This document shows positions 37,709 to 50,886 of a DNA stretch of 64,000 bases, piece by piece (position 1 is the stretch's first letter; each line of letters opens with the position of its first letter). The stretch is taken from assembly GCA_016714165.1 (NCBI GenBank), contig JADJNU010000002.1, positions 1,054,001 through 1,118,000 on the forward strand. Direction: 5' to 3'. Under the pieces are notes generated by a model. The model was given only the letters and a program-made list of their open reading frames with translations. It had not been told where the DNA came from and did no database searches. Made by a program: the position numbers and the translations under genes. This stretch comes from Bdellovibrionales bacterium. GTDB lineage: Bacteria > Bdellovibrionota > Bdellovibrionia > Bdellovibrionales > UBA1609.

Positions 37709-39418
37709 GTGCGTACAATCACATCTTTGGTCCTGTTTATTCTCACGCCAAATCATCCAAGCAATGCCCAGATAGTACCCCTTCCTAAGGACCAAGAGAC
37801 AGAAACCGAAGCACAGGACAGATTGGCTTCCATGACGATAAGGGACAAAGTGGGCCAACTCTTTGTTTTTGGCTTCAGAGGAACTGATATGGATACTGCA
37901 CTTCAAAAGCGATTTGATCGCCTTCGGCCAGGAGGAGTTATTATCTTTGGTAGAAATATCAAGTCCGCCACGCAAATTTCAATGCTGAATAGAGATCTAC
38001 AAAAAATATCTCAAAAACACTTGGATCTCCCCCTATTTATCATGGTTGATCAGGAAGGGGGCAAGGTTGCGAGAATCAAAATCAATCCATCAGCCCCAAG
38101 CGCCCTGGCTTTAGGAATGTCTCAAAATACAAAATTGACTCGAGAGGTGGGAGAGCTTACGGGAAGACTTCTTTCACTTTTGGGTTTCAACATGAATTTG
38201 GCACCCGTTCTTGATCTCTCAAATCCATTCAAGAAATCATTTATCAGCAATCGATCCTTCGGAGAGAATCCAGACAAAATTAAATTTATGGGTGAGGCAT
38301 TTTCTACGGGCCTCATGTCTTCTGGTGTGATCCCCACTGCCAAACACTTTCCTGGTCATGGAAATATTGTTTCCGATAGCCACAAGTTGCTTCCAGTCAA
38401 ATACGACACTCTAGAGGAACTCGAAAGATCCTCTTTAATTCCCTTCAAATGGTTCGGCAATTTTCAATATCCTAGCGCCATTATGGTCGCTCATGTTGCA
38501 TTTCCCAAGATTGATCCATCGGGGCTTCCAGCTACATTTTCAAGAATTCTTCTTCATGATCTATTAAGAACAAAACTCAAATATCCTGGATTGATCATAA
38601 CTGATGATGTAGAAATGGTTGGAGCTGGTATCGGAGGAAACGTCGGGGAACGAGCTGTTCGTGCCTTGGAGGCAGGATGCGATCTTGTGATGGTAGCTTG
38701 GACAGCCGCTCAGCAGGAGGCCGCATTCGAGGCTGTTTTTCAAGCTGTTGAATCAGGCCGTCTCTCTGTTTCACAAATTGACGAGAAGATGAGACGAATC
38801 CTTAGTTTCAAAATTGCAGTTAAGTCATATCTTGCTAAAGTGAGATCCAGCGAGTTGCCACTTTCTGAAACATTGGCTTCAGTGATTTTTGACATTAAGA
38901 AAATCTCTGAGGAAATCGCAAGAGAAAACTTCAATGAAGGTCTCCGCAGCTCTCCTCAGTTGATTGGTTCGGGTGTCGAAATTCAGAAAGCAATCATCTT
39001 CACGGCCGATGCCAAATTTTTCTACAAATTTCGAGAAACCTGGGGTCGGGGAGCATCCATTAAACTCATGTCACCAGACCAAGATCCCAAAATTTCGGAG
39101 ATACTGAAAAATCACCCTCATGCGCTTGGTATATTCTATGTCACCGGAATTGGAAGCGCGCGAATACTAAATAACCTGGATTCACCAACAAAAGCACGCC
39201 TTGTCGTAATCAACACAACCCACCCAGGAAATATTTCAAATGGTGAAGATTACCAAGGCGTTATCAACATTAACGCCGCGAACTTCAACGTAGGTACTTG
39301 GCTGGCAGAATCTCTAAAAAACCCAGTTGCAAATATTGAGACTCAAAGAGAGCCCTCAACCAAAGACCTGGAATCCAGACAGAATCAACTCAAATCAAAT
39401 TCAACCCCAATCAATTAA
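37709..39418 (+). CDS. Glycoside hydrolase family 3, beta-N-acetylhexosaminidase-like
   Basis: Probable periplasmic or secreted N-acetylglucosaminidase. From the GTG at 37709 the product (569 residues) begins with a signal peptide (RTITSLVLFILTPNHPSNAQ). The GH3 barrel follows: FGFRGTDM, DQEGGKVARI, then KHFPGHGN near residue 213 with a downstream DSH that carries the His/Asp dyad of NagZ-type enzymes, and TDDVEMVGAG with the nucleophile Asp near 303. The C-terminal ~200 residues are a second alpha/beta domain found in longer members. The frame could open at 37637, but that would overlap the divergent gene's start. A role in peptidoglycan turnover is inferred. Confidence 0.88.
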   Translation: MRTITSLVLFILTPNHPSNAQIVPLPKDQETETEAQDRLASMTIRDKVGQLFVFGFRGTDMDTALQKRFDRLRPGGVIIFGRNIKSATQISMLNRDLQKISQKHLDLPLFIMVDQEGGKVARIKINPSAPSALALGMSQNTKLTREVGELTGRLLSLLGFNMNLAPVLDLSNPFKKSFISNRSFGENPDKIKFMGEAFSTGLMSSGVIPTAKHFPGHGNIVSDSHKLLPVKYDTLEELERSSLIPFKWFGNFQYPSAIMVAHVAFPKIDPSGLPATFSRILLHDLLRTKLKYPGLIITDDVEMVGAGIGGNVGERAVRALEAGCDLVMVAWTAAQQEAAFEAVFQAVESGRLSVSQIDEKMRRILSFKIAVKSYLAKVRSSELPLSETLASVIFDIKKISEEIARENFNEGLRSSPQLIGSGVEIQKAIIFTADAKFFYKFRETWGRGASIKLMSPDQDPKISEILKNHPHALGIFYVTGIGSARILNNLDSPTKARLVVINTTHPGNISNGEDYQGVININAANFNVGTWLAESLKNPVANIETQREPSTKDLESRQNQLKSNSTPIN

Positions 39419-39425
39419 AGTACAA

Positions 39426-39830
39426 CTATTTGTCTTCCAACTGAAGGCGGGTTCGCGCTCGTTTGATTTTCCGCTGAAATTTAATGATCTCATTTTCGGT
39501 GAGGCGACCTGATTTGATTTTACTTTCCGATGCCTTCAAGCTGAGGCGCACTCGATCAAAATCAACCTCTTCTTTGGCTTCGGCCGTCTCAGCCAAAATA
39601 TTAATGCCCTGAGGATTCACTTCACAATATCCCCAACTGATCGCCGCAGATTCAAATGTCTTAGAATCCTTGAGACGATACCGAAGAAGTCCAATTCCCA
39701 AGGTAGACATGAGCGGTGCATGCCCAGGAAGTATATTCAACTCACCTCTAAAGGCGGGAACGATAATTTCCTCAATCTCGACATCGGTGAGTAACTTCTT
39801 CTCCGGAGTTACCAGAGTGAGAGTAAACAT
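39426..39830 (-). CDS. atpC: ATP synthase epsilon subunit
   Basis: Central-stalk subunit of F1 that couples and inhibits rotation. The ATG at 39830 (MFTLTLVTPEKKLLTD) follows GGAGG, so the upstream MEVAH extension is dropped. The beta-sandwich contains VPAFRGELNILPGHAPLMSTLGIG, the family signature, and the C-terminal helical hairpin follows from about residue 85. 134 residues, normal length. It is the last gene of the atpF'-F-H-A-G-D-C operon, converging on the GH3 gene with a 7-base gap. Confidence 0.95.
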   Translation of the reverse strand: MFTLTLVTPEKKLLTDVEIEEIIVPAFRGELNILPGHAPLMSTLGIGLLRYRLKDSKTFESAAISWGYCEVNPQGINILAETAEAKEEVDFDRVRLSLKASESKIKSGRLTENEIIKFQRKIKRARTRLQLEDK

Positions 39831-39869
39831 ATGAGCTACCTCCAAAACAATCTCCGCCCATCTCTAGAC

Positions 39870-42166
<2,297 letters not shown>

Positions 42167-42175
42167 GGACTACCT

Positions 42176-44249
<2,074 letters not shown>

Positions 44250-44253
<4 letters not shown>

Positions 44254-44822
44254 CGCCCCACCACCTTTATTTTAGCGGTAAATTCACTTTGGAGCTGTTT
44301 ATGTTTGCCAGCATTGACATCTTTGGAAAGAATCGACTCAGCTCCATCAAAGGCCTGAGAAATGATTTCATTACGCAGTTCCGTTTTAGCGCGATCCAAC
44401 TCGAACTGACTAAACCGGACAGCATCCCTTTCAAGTCTCGCTGCTATTGCCTGTGCATCGTGGATAATATTTCTTTTTAAATCAGAGGCTTCAGCCTTGG
44501 CCCTCTGAATGCTATCCGACGTCGTCTGATCCAACTTCGTTAGTCTCTCAACAATTTTTTGCTTATGGTCTTCGGCCTGATTTTTGGCCAATTCAGATCT
44601 TGTGACAAGGTCTGCATACATGGCCTTTCGACCGTGAAAGTGGGCCGCAATTTTTTTCCGTCCAAAAATCACAACAAGAACAATCACGGCTGTAAAATTC
44701 AAGAATTGTGGATAAAGAGCCGCCCAAGGAATTTCATGCTCACCACCACCATGACCCTCCGAAGAAGCCCAGGCTGCCGAAAATGATAACAATAAATTGA
44801 GGAGGGTGATCACTCTGTTCAT
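44250..44822 (-). CDS. atpF: ATP synthase b subunit
   Basis: Membrane-anchored peripheral-stalk subunit. 190 residues: an N-terminal signal-like hydrophobic segment (VITLLNLLLSFSAAWA), a short His/Gly-rich loop (EGHGGGEHEIPW), the true membrane helix (NFTAVIVLVVIFG), and a long charged helix. The extra N-terminal segment suggests that the chain is processed or spans twice, a feature seen in some proteobacterial b subunits. Overlaps atpH and atpF' by 4 bases each. Confidence 0.9.
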
Positions 44823-45265
44823 TTCTCCACCTCAAGGCCTATTAATTTATCCACCACTCCACGCGATATGTCCGGGGTTCCTGACTTCATAAACTCACGA
44901 GCTCTCGCAAGCTCTCGCACAATAGAGACTCGATTTCTCTCCATTGTCGATTTGGCTCGCTCTCGCGCCTGACTAACCGTTCGATCGTACTCCTTCATTG
45001 CCTCAGATCTTTCACTATCAAAGATACCTTTTGTCTCATAATTCAGAAGCCTTGCCTTCTGTTCAAATTCGACTTCAAGCTCCTTTGTTTCAGCAAGAAT
45101 TCGCTCGGCAACCTCCGCATTCCCCAGTGTTCTTTTTACCCGCTCCTCATAGGCACGATGATAGGGTTTAAAAACAACATTGACCAAAAATATATATGAG
45201 ACCAAAAATATAATAAACTGGATCCCCAGTGTGGCATCCACGCCAAGAGCCGAAAGAACATCCAT
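44819..45265 (-). CDS. ATP synthase b' subunit
   Basis: Second b-type stalk subunit. From the ATG at 45265 (MDVLSALGVDATLGIQF) it is 148 residues: a single membrane helix (FIIFLVSYIFLVNVVFKP) and a long coiled-coil helix rich in Glu, Arg and Ala. The frame extends to 45319, but that start overlaps the predicted promoter; GGGGAA precedes the ATG at 45265. Having b and b' together suggests a heterodimeric stalk. The a and c subunit genes, which often precede it, are absent. Confidence 0.88.
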   Translation of the reverse strand: MDVLSALGVDATLGIQFIIFLVSYIFLVNVVFKPYHRAYEERVKRTLGNAEVAERILAETKELEVEFEQKARLLNYETKGIFDSERSEAMKEYDRTVSQARERAKSTMERNRVSIVRELARAREFMKSGTPDISRGVVDKLIGLEVEK

Positions 45266-45318
45266 AGCACTGAATTCCCCGTAAAAAAGAATCAATAAAC
45301 TGCAACAGCGCGATAGCA

Positions 45319-45346
45319 TTTATCAATTCATTGAATGACGGGTCAA
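45319..45346 (-). promoter_or_regulatory. Candidate promoter of the atp operon
   Basis: On the minus strand TTGACC (45346-45341), a 16-base spacer, GATAAA (45324-45319): -35 5/6, -10 4/6. It lies between the bactofilin stop and the b' start at 45265, and its predicted transcription start (about 45312) excludes the longer b' reading frame. Confidence 0.45.
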
Positions 45347-45368
45347 GGCAAAAGGAAGTGATAATCGC

Positions 45369-45755
45369 TTATGTTTTGGGCATATAGGAAGCGCCCTCGA
45401 AAACAACCCCCTCATCTATTCTCAAACTCGGCGTTGTGACTGTTCCCTTGAATACAGCAGGGGGATGCATGACGACTCGGCTGCGCGCAAAAATATTGCC
45501 CTTTACAATTCCACTGATTATTACCACGTCCGCTTCTATCTGAGCTTCAACTTTTGCCCCTGGATTAATTACCAGAGTGTCGTTAGTAAAAATTTCGCCT
45601 TGAAAGGTACCACCGATCCGGACAGTCCCTTCAAAGGAGAGTCGCCCCTCAAAGGATGCGCCATGATCAAGCAAAGCAGTCACCTGACCAATGTGTACGT
45701 TGTCTGAGGCCTGTGCCATTGCCGAAAATGATGGAAATCTGTCTACTTCAGCCAT
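45369..45755 (-). CDS. Bactofilin
   Basis: Cytoskeletal beta-helix protein (DUF583/bactofilin), 128 residues. The repeated short strands LSFEGTVRIGGTFQGEIFTNDTL, INPGAKVEAQIEADVVIISG and IVKGNIFARSRVVM are the hallmark of the right-handed beta-solenoid that polymerises into filaments. The gene overlaps the parB 3' end by 13 bases, so it belongs to the parAB transcript. In myxobacteria bactofilins scaffold ParABS near the poles; a similar chromosome-positioning role is an inference from this linkage. Confidence 0.9.
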   Translation of the reverse strand: MAEVDRFPSFSAMAQASDNVHIGQVTALLDHGASFEGRLSFEGTVRIGGTFQGEIFTNDTLVINPGAKVEAQIEADVVIISGIVKGNIFARSRVVMHPPAVFKGTVTTPSLRIDEGVVFEGASYMPKT

Positions 45756-46792
45756 GCTGACCTAATCTTTTCTGCAAGATTGTTAAGATCATCATCAGAA
45801 TAAAAACTGATAGAAATTTTACCTCGTCCAGACGAGTAATCAATGTCGACCTTGGTTCCAAGTAGTTTTTGCATGTCGTCAGCTAAACCACGCGCGGTCC
45901 TTTTTGCGATGTTTTCTCCAGACTCAGTTGCTCTCTCAGCCTGATCCAGCTCTTTAAATGCCTTCAGAACCAATTTTTCGGTCGCCCGAACCGAAAGCCT
46001 ATCATTTTTAACCCTATCGGCAAGACGACGCTGTGAGGCAAAGTCCTCGACAGATAGCAATACCTTAGCCTGGCCAAGAGAAAGTTCTCCTTTTGATACC
46101 ATGGCGCGTACCTCGGGTGCCAAATTAAGAAGACGCATTGTGTTGGCTATCGTCACTCTTTCTTTGCCAACTTTCTCCGAGAGCTTTTGCTGTGTTAAGT
46201 TGTACTTTTTTATCAGGTGGGCGTAAGCCTCGGCTTCTTCCATGGGATTCAAATCTGAGCGCTGAATGTTCTCAATGAGTGCCAGCTCCAGAGCTTCCTG
46301 ATCATCAATTTCCTTTAAAATCACAGGCACATCATGGAGACCAGCCAGTTGAGCTGCCCGCCACCGACGCTCTCCAGCAACAATTTCGTAACCTCCGTCT
46401 TTCATCTTCCTTGCGACGATAGGCTGCAGAATTCCCTTTTCTCTGATTGAATCTGATAATTCCTTCAAGGCTTCCGACGAGAACAACTGGCGTGGTTGAT
46501 TCTTATTTGGAAATACGTTTTCTATAGCAACTTTCCAAACCCTGGCGGTGTCCGGCACGTTGGCCTGCATGACTGGTAGCATTTGCAGGCCTTCCAAAGT
46601 CTGGGCAGCGAACTCCGCATCGACTTTTGATGGATCAGACCGCTGAGCCATCCTGAACGCATCAATGGGATTTGTGGTGACATGATCAGTCAATGGCTCT
46701 GAAACTGGCTCTCCAAGCAAACTCCCAAGCCCTCGACCTAAGGCCTGCTTCCTTGCTGGTCTTTTTATCTGATAATTCGATGACTCAGACAT
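45743..46792 (-). CDS. parB: Chromosome partitioning protein ParB
   Basis: CTP-dependent DNA clamp that loads at parS and spreads. 349 residues from the ATG at 46792 (MSESSNYQIKRP), which has GGAGAA about 9 bases upstream; the ATG at 46801 sits directly on that ribosome site. Features: N-terminal ALGRGLGSLLG segment (ParA-interacting type), GERRWRAAQLAG CTP-binding motif, ENIQRSDLNPMEEAEAY, a helix-turn-helix region (KVGKERVTIANTMRLL), and a C-terminal dimerisation tail. Overlaps the parA stop by 8 bases. Confidence 0.96.
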   Translation of the reverse strand: MSESSNYQIKRPARKQALGRGLGSLLGEPVSEPLTDHVTTNPIDAFRMAQRSDPSKVDAEFAAQTLEGLQMLPVMQANVPDTARVWKVAIENVFPNKNQPRQLFSSEALKELSDSIREKGILQPIVARKMKDGGYEIVAGERRWRAAQLAGLHDVPVILKEIDDQEALELALIENIQRSDLNPMEEAEAYAHLIKKYNLTQQKLSEKVGKERVTIANTMRLLNLAPEVRAMVSKGELSLGQAKVLLSVEDFASQRRLADRVKNDRLSVRATEKLVLKAFKELDQAERATESGENIAKRTARGLADDMQKLLGTKVDIDYSSGRGKISISFYSDDDLNNLAEKIRSAWLK

Positions 46793-47678
46793 TTGCTTCA
46801 TTCTCCGCGTAATTGGGTGAATCAGTCAGTCCTAATTCAGAAGAAGTAGATCGGTTCTCATCTCTCATAGATGCTTGCACCAAAGATATTTCCGGCTCAT
46901 TGCCAAATTTACCAAAAACTTTTGCGTCCAGTTCATGAGCCAAATCTAAATATTTCTGAGCTCCAATCGATTTAGGGTCATAATCAAGGATTGATTTCCC
47001 ATGACTTGGAGCCTCACTCAAACGGACATTTCGCGGTATCACAGCCTTAAATACTTTGTCTCCGAAATGTGTCTGAATTTCCTTTACAACTTGATGACTT
47101 AAGTTATTTCGGGTATCAAACATAGTTAATAAAATACCCTCTATTTTCAACTGGGGATTTAGATTCTTTTTTATCAGCCCCGCCGTATTGAGCAACTGGC
47201 TCAGCCCCTCCAAGGCATAATATTCACATTGAAGGGGGACGAGGAAAGTGTCTGCTGCGGACAGGGAATTGACTGTCAGAAGTCCCAAAGAGGGGGGACA
47301 ATCAATGATGATATAATCGAATTGTGGGGAGACCGTGGCTATTGCCTGTTTTAAGCGATATTCCCGCTGAGAAACATCCACCAACTCAATCTCTGCCCCA
47401 ACCAAATCCGGATTAGCTGACGCAACGCATAATCGAGGATTTTCAGTGGTTTGAATTACTTCTCGTAATTCCTTTTCTCCAATCAGTGCGTGGTAGATGC
47501 TGCTCTCTTGATTCTCATATCGCTTAACTCCCAATCCGCTTGAGGCATTTCCTTGCGGATCCATATCAATGAGAAGTACCCTCCGCCCCAAAGATGCCAG
47601 CGATGAGGCAATATTCACCGAAGATGTGGTCTTGCCAACGCCCCCTTTTTGATTCGCTATGCAAATCGTTCTTGCCAT
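46785..47678 (-). CDS. parA: Chromosome partitioning ATPase ParA
   Basis: Deviant Walker ATPase that forms the gradient pulling ParB-parS complexes. 297 residues; deviant P-loop KGGVGKTTSSVN at residue 10, switch motif DMDPQGNASSGLG near 39, and IIDCPPSLGLLT near 120. The C-terminal ~40 residues (from NEPEISLVQAS) are an extra acidic tail. A parS site lies about 70 bases upstream of the start, allowing ParB to affect its own operon. Confidence 0.97.
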   Translation of the reverse strand: MARTICIANQKGGVGKTTSSVNIASSLASLGRRVLLIDMDPQGNASSGLGVKRYENQESSIYHALIGEKELREVIQTTENPRLCVASANPDLVGAEIELVDVSQREYRLKQAIATVSPQFDYIIIDCPPSLGLLTVNSLSAADTFLVPLQCEYYALEGLSQLLNTAGLIKKNLNPQLKIEGILLTMFDTRNNLSHQVVKEIQTHFGDKVFKAVIPRNVRLSEAPSHGKSILDYDPKSIGAQKYLDLAHELDAKVFGKFGNEPEISLVQASMRDENRSTSSELGLTDSPNYAENEANV

Positions 47679-47748
47679 AATATTATCCCCATTCTTTGCG
47701 GTCTCAATTCGAGCCTGAAGGCTAATAAAAACCTAGAATTCGTCCGAT

Positions 47749-47764
47749 TGTTCCACGTGGAACA
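47749..47764. other. parS site 1
   Basis: TGTTCCACGTGGAACA, a perfect 16-bp palindrome of the chromosomal parS type (consensus TGTTTCACGTGAAACA, with C/G at one symmetric pair). It lies in the divergent gap between parA and the small lipoprotein gene, 17 bases before the latter's ATG. Confidence 0.92.
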
Positions 47765-47781
47765 CCAGGAGTCTATAAGAA

Positions 47782-48285
47782 ATGAAGTCTGACACCAACT
47801 GCATTCAAACTATCTGCCTTTCATTCATGCCTCTCATATTGATTGGCTGCAAATCGCGCAACCCGAACCCAGAACTCTTGGATCCCATATACAAGGATCT
47901 CACCTCTATCTATAAGGAATCTGAAAAATCGGTAAAGGAACTCGAGAAGAATCAACTCGAAAACATGAAAGAATTGGAAATGGCTGGCGCAAATGGAATG
48001 GATTTGAAAGTAGCGAGAAAAAAGATACGTGATACGAGCCAAAAGATTAGCCAGGCTACTCAGATGCGTGACTACTCACGTATCCGCATGGAAATGCGCA
48101 GAGTTAACGGCAGAAGAGCCTATTTTAATGCCTATAGTAAGGATGAGCAATGGCCTGAGCCCAGCGAGTATCAGAATTATTTGACACATAAGAGGCTGAA
48201 GGGGGCTCCCCTGAATTGGTCCTCTCGGGTTCCAAAAAATAATGACCGGTATATCGCCTCAAAACCAGAAAAAATCAAAAAATGA
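47782..48285 (+). CDS. Small lipoprotein between two parS sites, function unknown
   Basis: 167 residues with a signal peptide and lipobox LIGC (Cys23). The mature part is charged and helical, with a likely coiled coil around residues 40-100 (KESEKSVKELEKNQLENMKELE), and a basic C-terminus. I do not recognise a family. It is the only plus-strand gene inside the minus-strand rpmH-to-parB cluster, and perfect parS sites lie 17 bases upstream and 11 bases downstream. AGGAG precedes the ATG at about 10 bases. ParB bound there could affect its expression; this is inference. Confidence 0.78.
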   Translation: MKSDTNCIQTICLSFMPLILIGCKSRNPNPELLDPIYKDLTSIYKESEKSVKELEKNQLENMKELEMAGANGMDLKVARKKIRDTSQKISQATQMRDYSRIRMEMRRVNGRRAYFNAYSKDEQWPEPSEYQNYLTHKRLKGAPLNWSSRVPKNNDRYIASKPEKIKK

Positions 48286-48296
48286 ACATCAATCAG

Positions 48297-48312
48297 TGTT
48301 CCACGTGGAACA
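48297..48312. other. parS site 2
   Basis: A second identical TGTTCCACGTGGAACA palindrome, in the convergent gap between the lipoprotein gene and rsmG, 548 bases from site 1. Both lie about 8 kb from dnaA, within the usual range of ParB loading sites. Confidence 0.92.
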
Positions 48313-48328
48313 AATTGACTAAATTCTC

Positions 48329-48991
48329 TTAAGCCATTTTTTTGGTGGCTACCAAAGACAGTTTTGCATTGCCTAACGGCAGTGAATAGTCAGCCACATG
48401 CATAGGTATCCAATAACGACACATCTGGGAGGGGATATCCGTGACTTCCCTGACCCATGCCTCGCCCTTGAAATGAAAATATTTGGCATTCACACGGCAA
48501 GATTTTCTCGCCAAGAGGAGTGATTTCTGAATAGATGCGAATCCCCTGGACACGACGGCTTCAACTGAATCCGCTGGCAGGTCCTCAACTCTCGAAAGAT
48601 GAATAATTGCATTCCTTAGACCAAGCTTCGCAACTACATGCTTCAAAAATTCAACTTTTCGGGCATCTGATTCAACCAAATGAACACGATGACTAGGGGC
48701 TAGCGCTGCCAATACAATCCCAGGTAATCCATTCCCAGAACCAAAATCATAAATCTCGCTCCCACTGAAGTCCTTTAATACTAGCCTTGACCCCAGTATA
48801 GCATCTGAAAAATGAATCAGGTCAGCATCCAATTCAGTACGAGATGAAATAAGATTTATTGCTCTGTTAAAGGTCAGCAGCTCGGCATGAAAACCACTTA
48901 ACTGCAGCTGAGTCCTTTCGGAAAGATCTGGAAACCACTCTCTCACGCGCCAATTTCCAGTTCTAGTATGTGATGAGACTTCTATAGCCAT
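48329..48991 (-). CDS. rsmG: 16S rRNA (guanine-N7) methyltransferase RsmG (GidB)
   Basis: Methylates a guanine (G527 in E. coli) of 16S rRNA. 220 residues; the SAM-binding Rossmann motif YDFGSGNGLPGIVLA lies near residue 80, followed by VHLVESDARKVEFLKHV. N-terminal helical part with FNRAINLISSRTE is typical of the family. Overlaps mnmG by 10 bases, in the classic mnmE-mnmG-rsmG order. Confidence 0.95.
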   Translation of the reverse strand: MAIEVSSHTRTGNWRVREWFPDLSERTQLQLSGFHAELLTFNRAINLISSRTELDADLIHFSDAILGSRLVLKDFSGSEIYDFGSGNGLPGIVLAALAPSHRVHLVESDARKVEFLKHVVAKLGLRNAIIHLSRVEDLPADSVEAVVSRGFASIQKSLLLARKSCRVNAKYFHFKGEAWVREVTDIPSQMCRYWIPMHVADYSLPLGNAKLSLVATKKMA

Positions 48992-50877
48992 TTTTCTCTT
49001 TCCCGCCTACGTTCCGCAGCTTTCAAATATACAAGCAGGGCTTGGATTGCCGAGGGATTGACCCCGCTGATTCTACCCGCCTGCCCAAGGGTCCTTGGCT
49101 TCACTCTGCTCAGCTTCTCAATTTCCTCCAACGACAACCCACAGACTTGATTATACCGCATGTCGTCAGGAAGTGAAAGTCTTTCCATTTTCTGAGCCTG
49201 ATCAATCATCTCCTTTTGTCTCAATAAGTATCCGGAGTACTTGATATCGATTTCAACAGCCTCCCACACATTACTATCTGCATCAATCTGAACTCCAAAC
49301 CGCTCCATATCTAAACAACTAATCTCATTTCTCCGAACTAAATCACTTAAACTAAGAGGCTTTACCAGAACTGGGCTTCCCAAATCTCTCAAAATATTCT
49401 GTGTTTCCCAATTGGGAACAACCTGGGTAGAGTCCAACACAGACTTCAGCTTACCGCGCTGAGTCAATAATGATTCCTGATGCTCGCGGTGTCCCTCACG
49501 AATAATACCAAAAGCCACACCCTTGTGATGCAATCTTTCAATGACGTTGTCCTCTCTAAGATGCAGCCGAAATTCAGCGCGTGCCGTCATCATCCGGTAA
49601 GGTTCACGAGTCCCCTTGGTCACCAAATCATCTATCATGACCCCAATATAGGATTCGCTCCGTTCAAAAATCAGGTTTTCGCATGACTTAGTCTGAAGAG
49701 CGGCATTGGCCCCGGCTACAAGTCCCTGGCCAGCAGCCTCTTCATAACCACTTGTTCCATTTATCTGCCCAGCTAAAAATAGCCCATGAATAAGCTTGGT
49801 CTCCAACGTGTGCCTAATTTGGGTTGGCTCTATGCAGTCATATTCAACTGCGTAACCTGGCATCAGCATCTCGACATTTTCAAGTCCCACGATTGACCTT
49901 AAAAACCGTTCTTGAATGGGGGCGGGTAGGGAGGTGGAGATTCCCTGTAGATATATTGAATTTGTGGACAATCCTTCGGGCTCCAAAAACGTTTGATGAC
50001 GATTCCTATCCGGAAATCTCACAATTTTATCTTCAATACTAGGGCAATACCGAGGCCCAATTCCCTCAATAATTCCACAATACATCGGTGATTTATCCAG
50101 ATTGTCCCTGATGATATCGTGAGTTCTTTCATTGGTATAACCGATATGACATTCAATCTGAGGCAATTTTAATTCACTTTTGCTCCGTAAACTAAATGGC
50201 ACAAACTTATCATCGCCCCTCTGTGCGTTCAGCTTGCTCCAATCTATGCTCTCGCTTTTAAGCCTCGCCGGAGTCCCTGTTTTCAAACGAATCACATCAA
50301 ACCCAACACCTGCCAACTGATCCGAAATTCCTACGGTAGCTCTATCACCAACCCGCCCTCCCTCTTTCCGTTCCAAGCCAATATACATCACGGCTCTCAT
50401 AAAGGTGCCCGTTGTCAAAACAACCGACTGAGAGTAAATGGTGGCCCCATCAGCCAACACTATTCCACGACAATATCCATTGTCTAAGATGAGCTCTTTC
50501 GCTTCCCCCTCAATCAACTTCAACTCAGGCAGTCTATTCAGTTCATCTTTCATATAATCACAATACAGGTCCTTATCACACTGAGCACGAGACCCGCGCA
50601 CTGCTGGACCCTTGCGCGAATTGAGCCTTTTAAACTGAATGCAATTCTCGTCTGCAGCAAGACCCATCAGCCCGCCAAGAATGTCTATTTCCTTTACAAT
50701 ATGCCCCTTGCCCAAACCGCCAATAGAAGGATTGCAGCTCATGTAACCAATACGGGAGACATTTGTCGTAACCATTGCGACCCTGCAGCCAAGACGGACG
50801 GCAACAGATGCCGCCTCTATACCGGCATGCCCGGCGCCAACAACTATCACATCATAATCGCGCTTTCGAAAGGTCAT
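48982..50877 (-). CDS. mnmG: tRNA modification enzyme MnmG (GidA)
   Basis: FAD-dependent partner of MnmE that adds a carboxymethylaminomethyl-type group to U34 of certain tRNAs. 631 residues: FAD motif VVGAGHAGIEAA at about 13-24, CNPSIGGLGKGHIVKEIDILGG, GTSGYEEAAGQGLVAGANAAL near 372, and the C-terminal helical domain ending in the SGVNPSAIQALLVYLKA segment. It lies 9 bases after mnmE. Confidence 0.97.
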   Translation of the reverse strand: MTFRKRDYDVIVVGAGHAGIEAASVAVRLGCRVAMVTTNVSRIGYMSCNPSIGGLGKGHIVKEIDILGGLMGLAADENCIQFKRLNSRKGPAVRGSRAQCDKDLYCDYMKDELNRLPELKLIEGEAKELILDNGYCRGIVLADGATIYSQSVVLTTGTFMRAVMYIGLERKEGGRVGDRATVGISDQLAGVGFDVIRLKTGTPARLKSESIDWSKLNAQRGDDKFVPFSLRSKSELKLPQIECHIGYTNERTHDIIRDNLDKSPMYCGIIEGIGPRYCPSIEDKIVRFPDRNRHQTFLEPEGLSTNSIYLQGISTSLPAPIQERFLRSIVGLENVEMLMPGYAVEYDCIEPTQIRHTLETKLIHGLFLAGQINGTSGYEEAAGQGLVAGANAALQTKSCENLIFERSESYIGVMIDDLVTKGTREPYRMMTARAEFRLHLREDNVIERLHHKGVAFGIIREGHREHQESLLTQRGKLKSVLDSTQVVPNWETQNILRDLGSPVLVKPLSLSDLVRRNEISCLDMERFGVQIDADSNVWEAVEIDIKYSGYLLRQKEMIDQAQKMERLSLPDDMRYNQVCGLSLEEIEKLSRVKPRTLGQAGRISGVNPSAIQALLVYLKAAERRREREKWL

Positions 50878-50886
50878 ATCGTTCTC

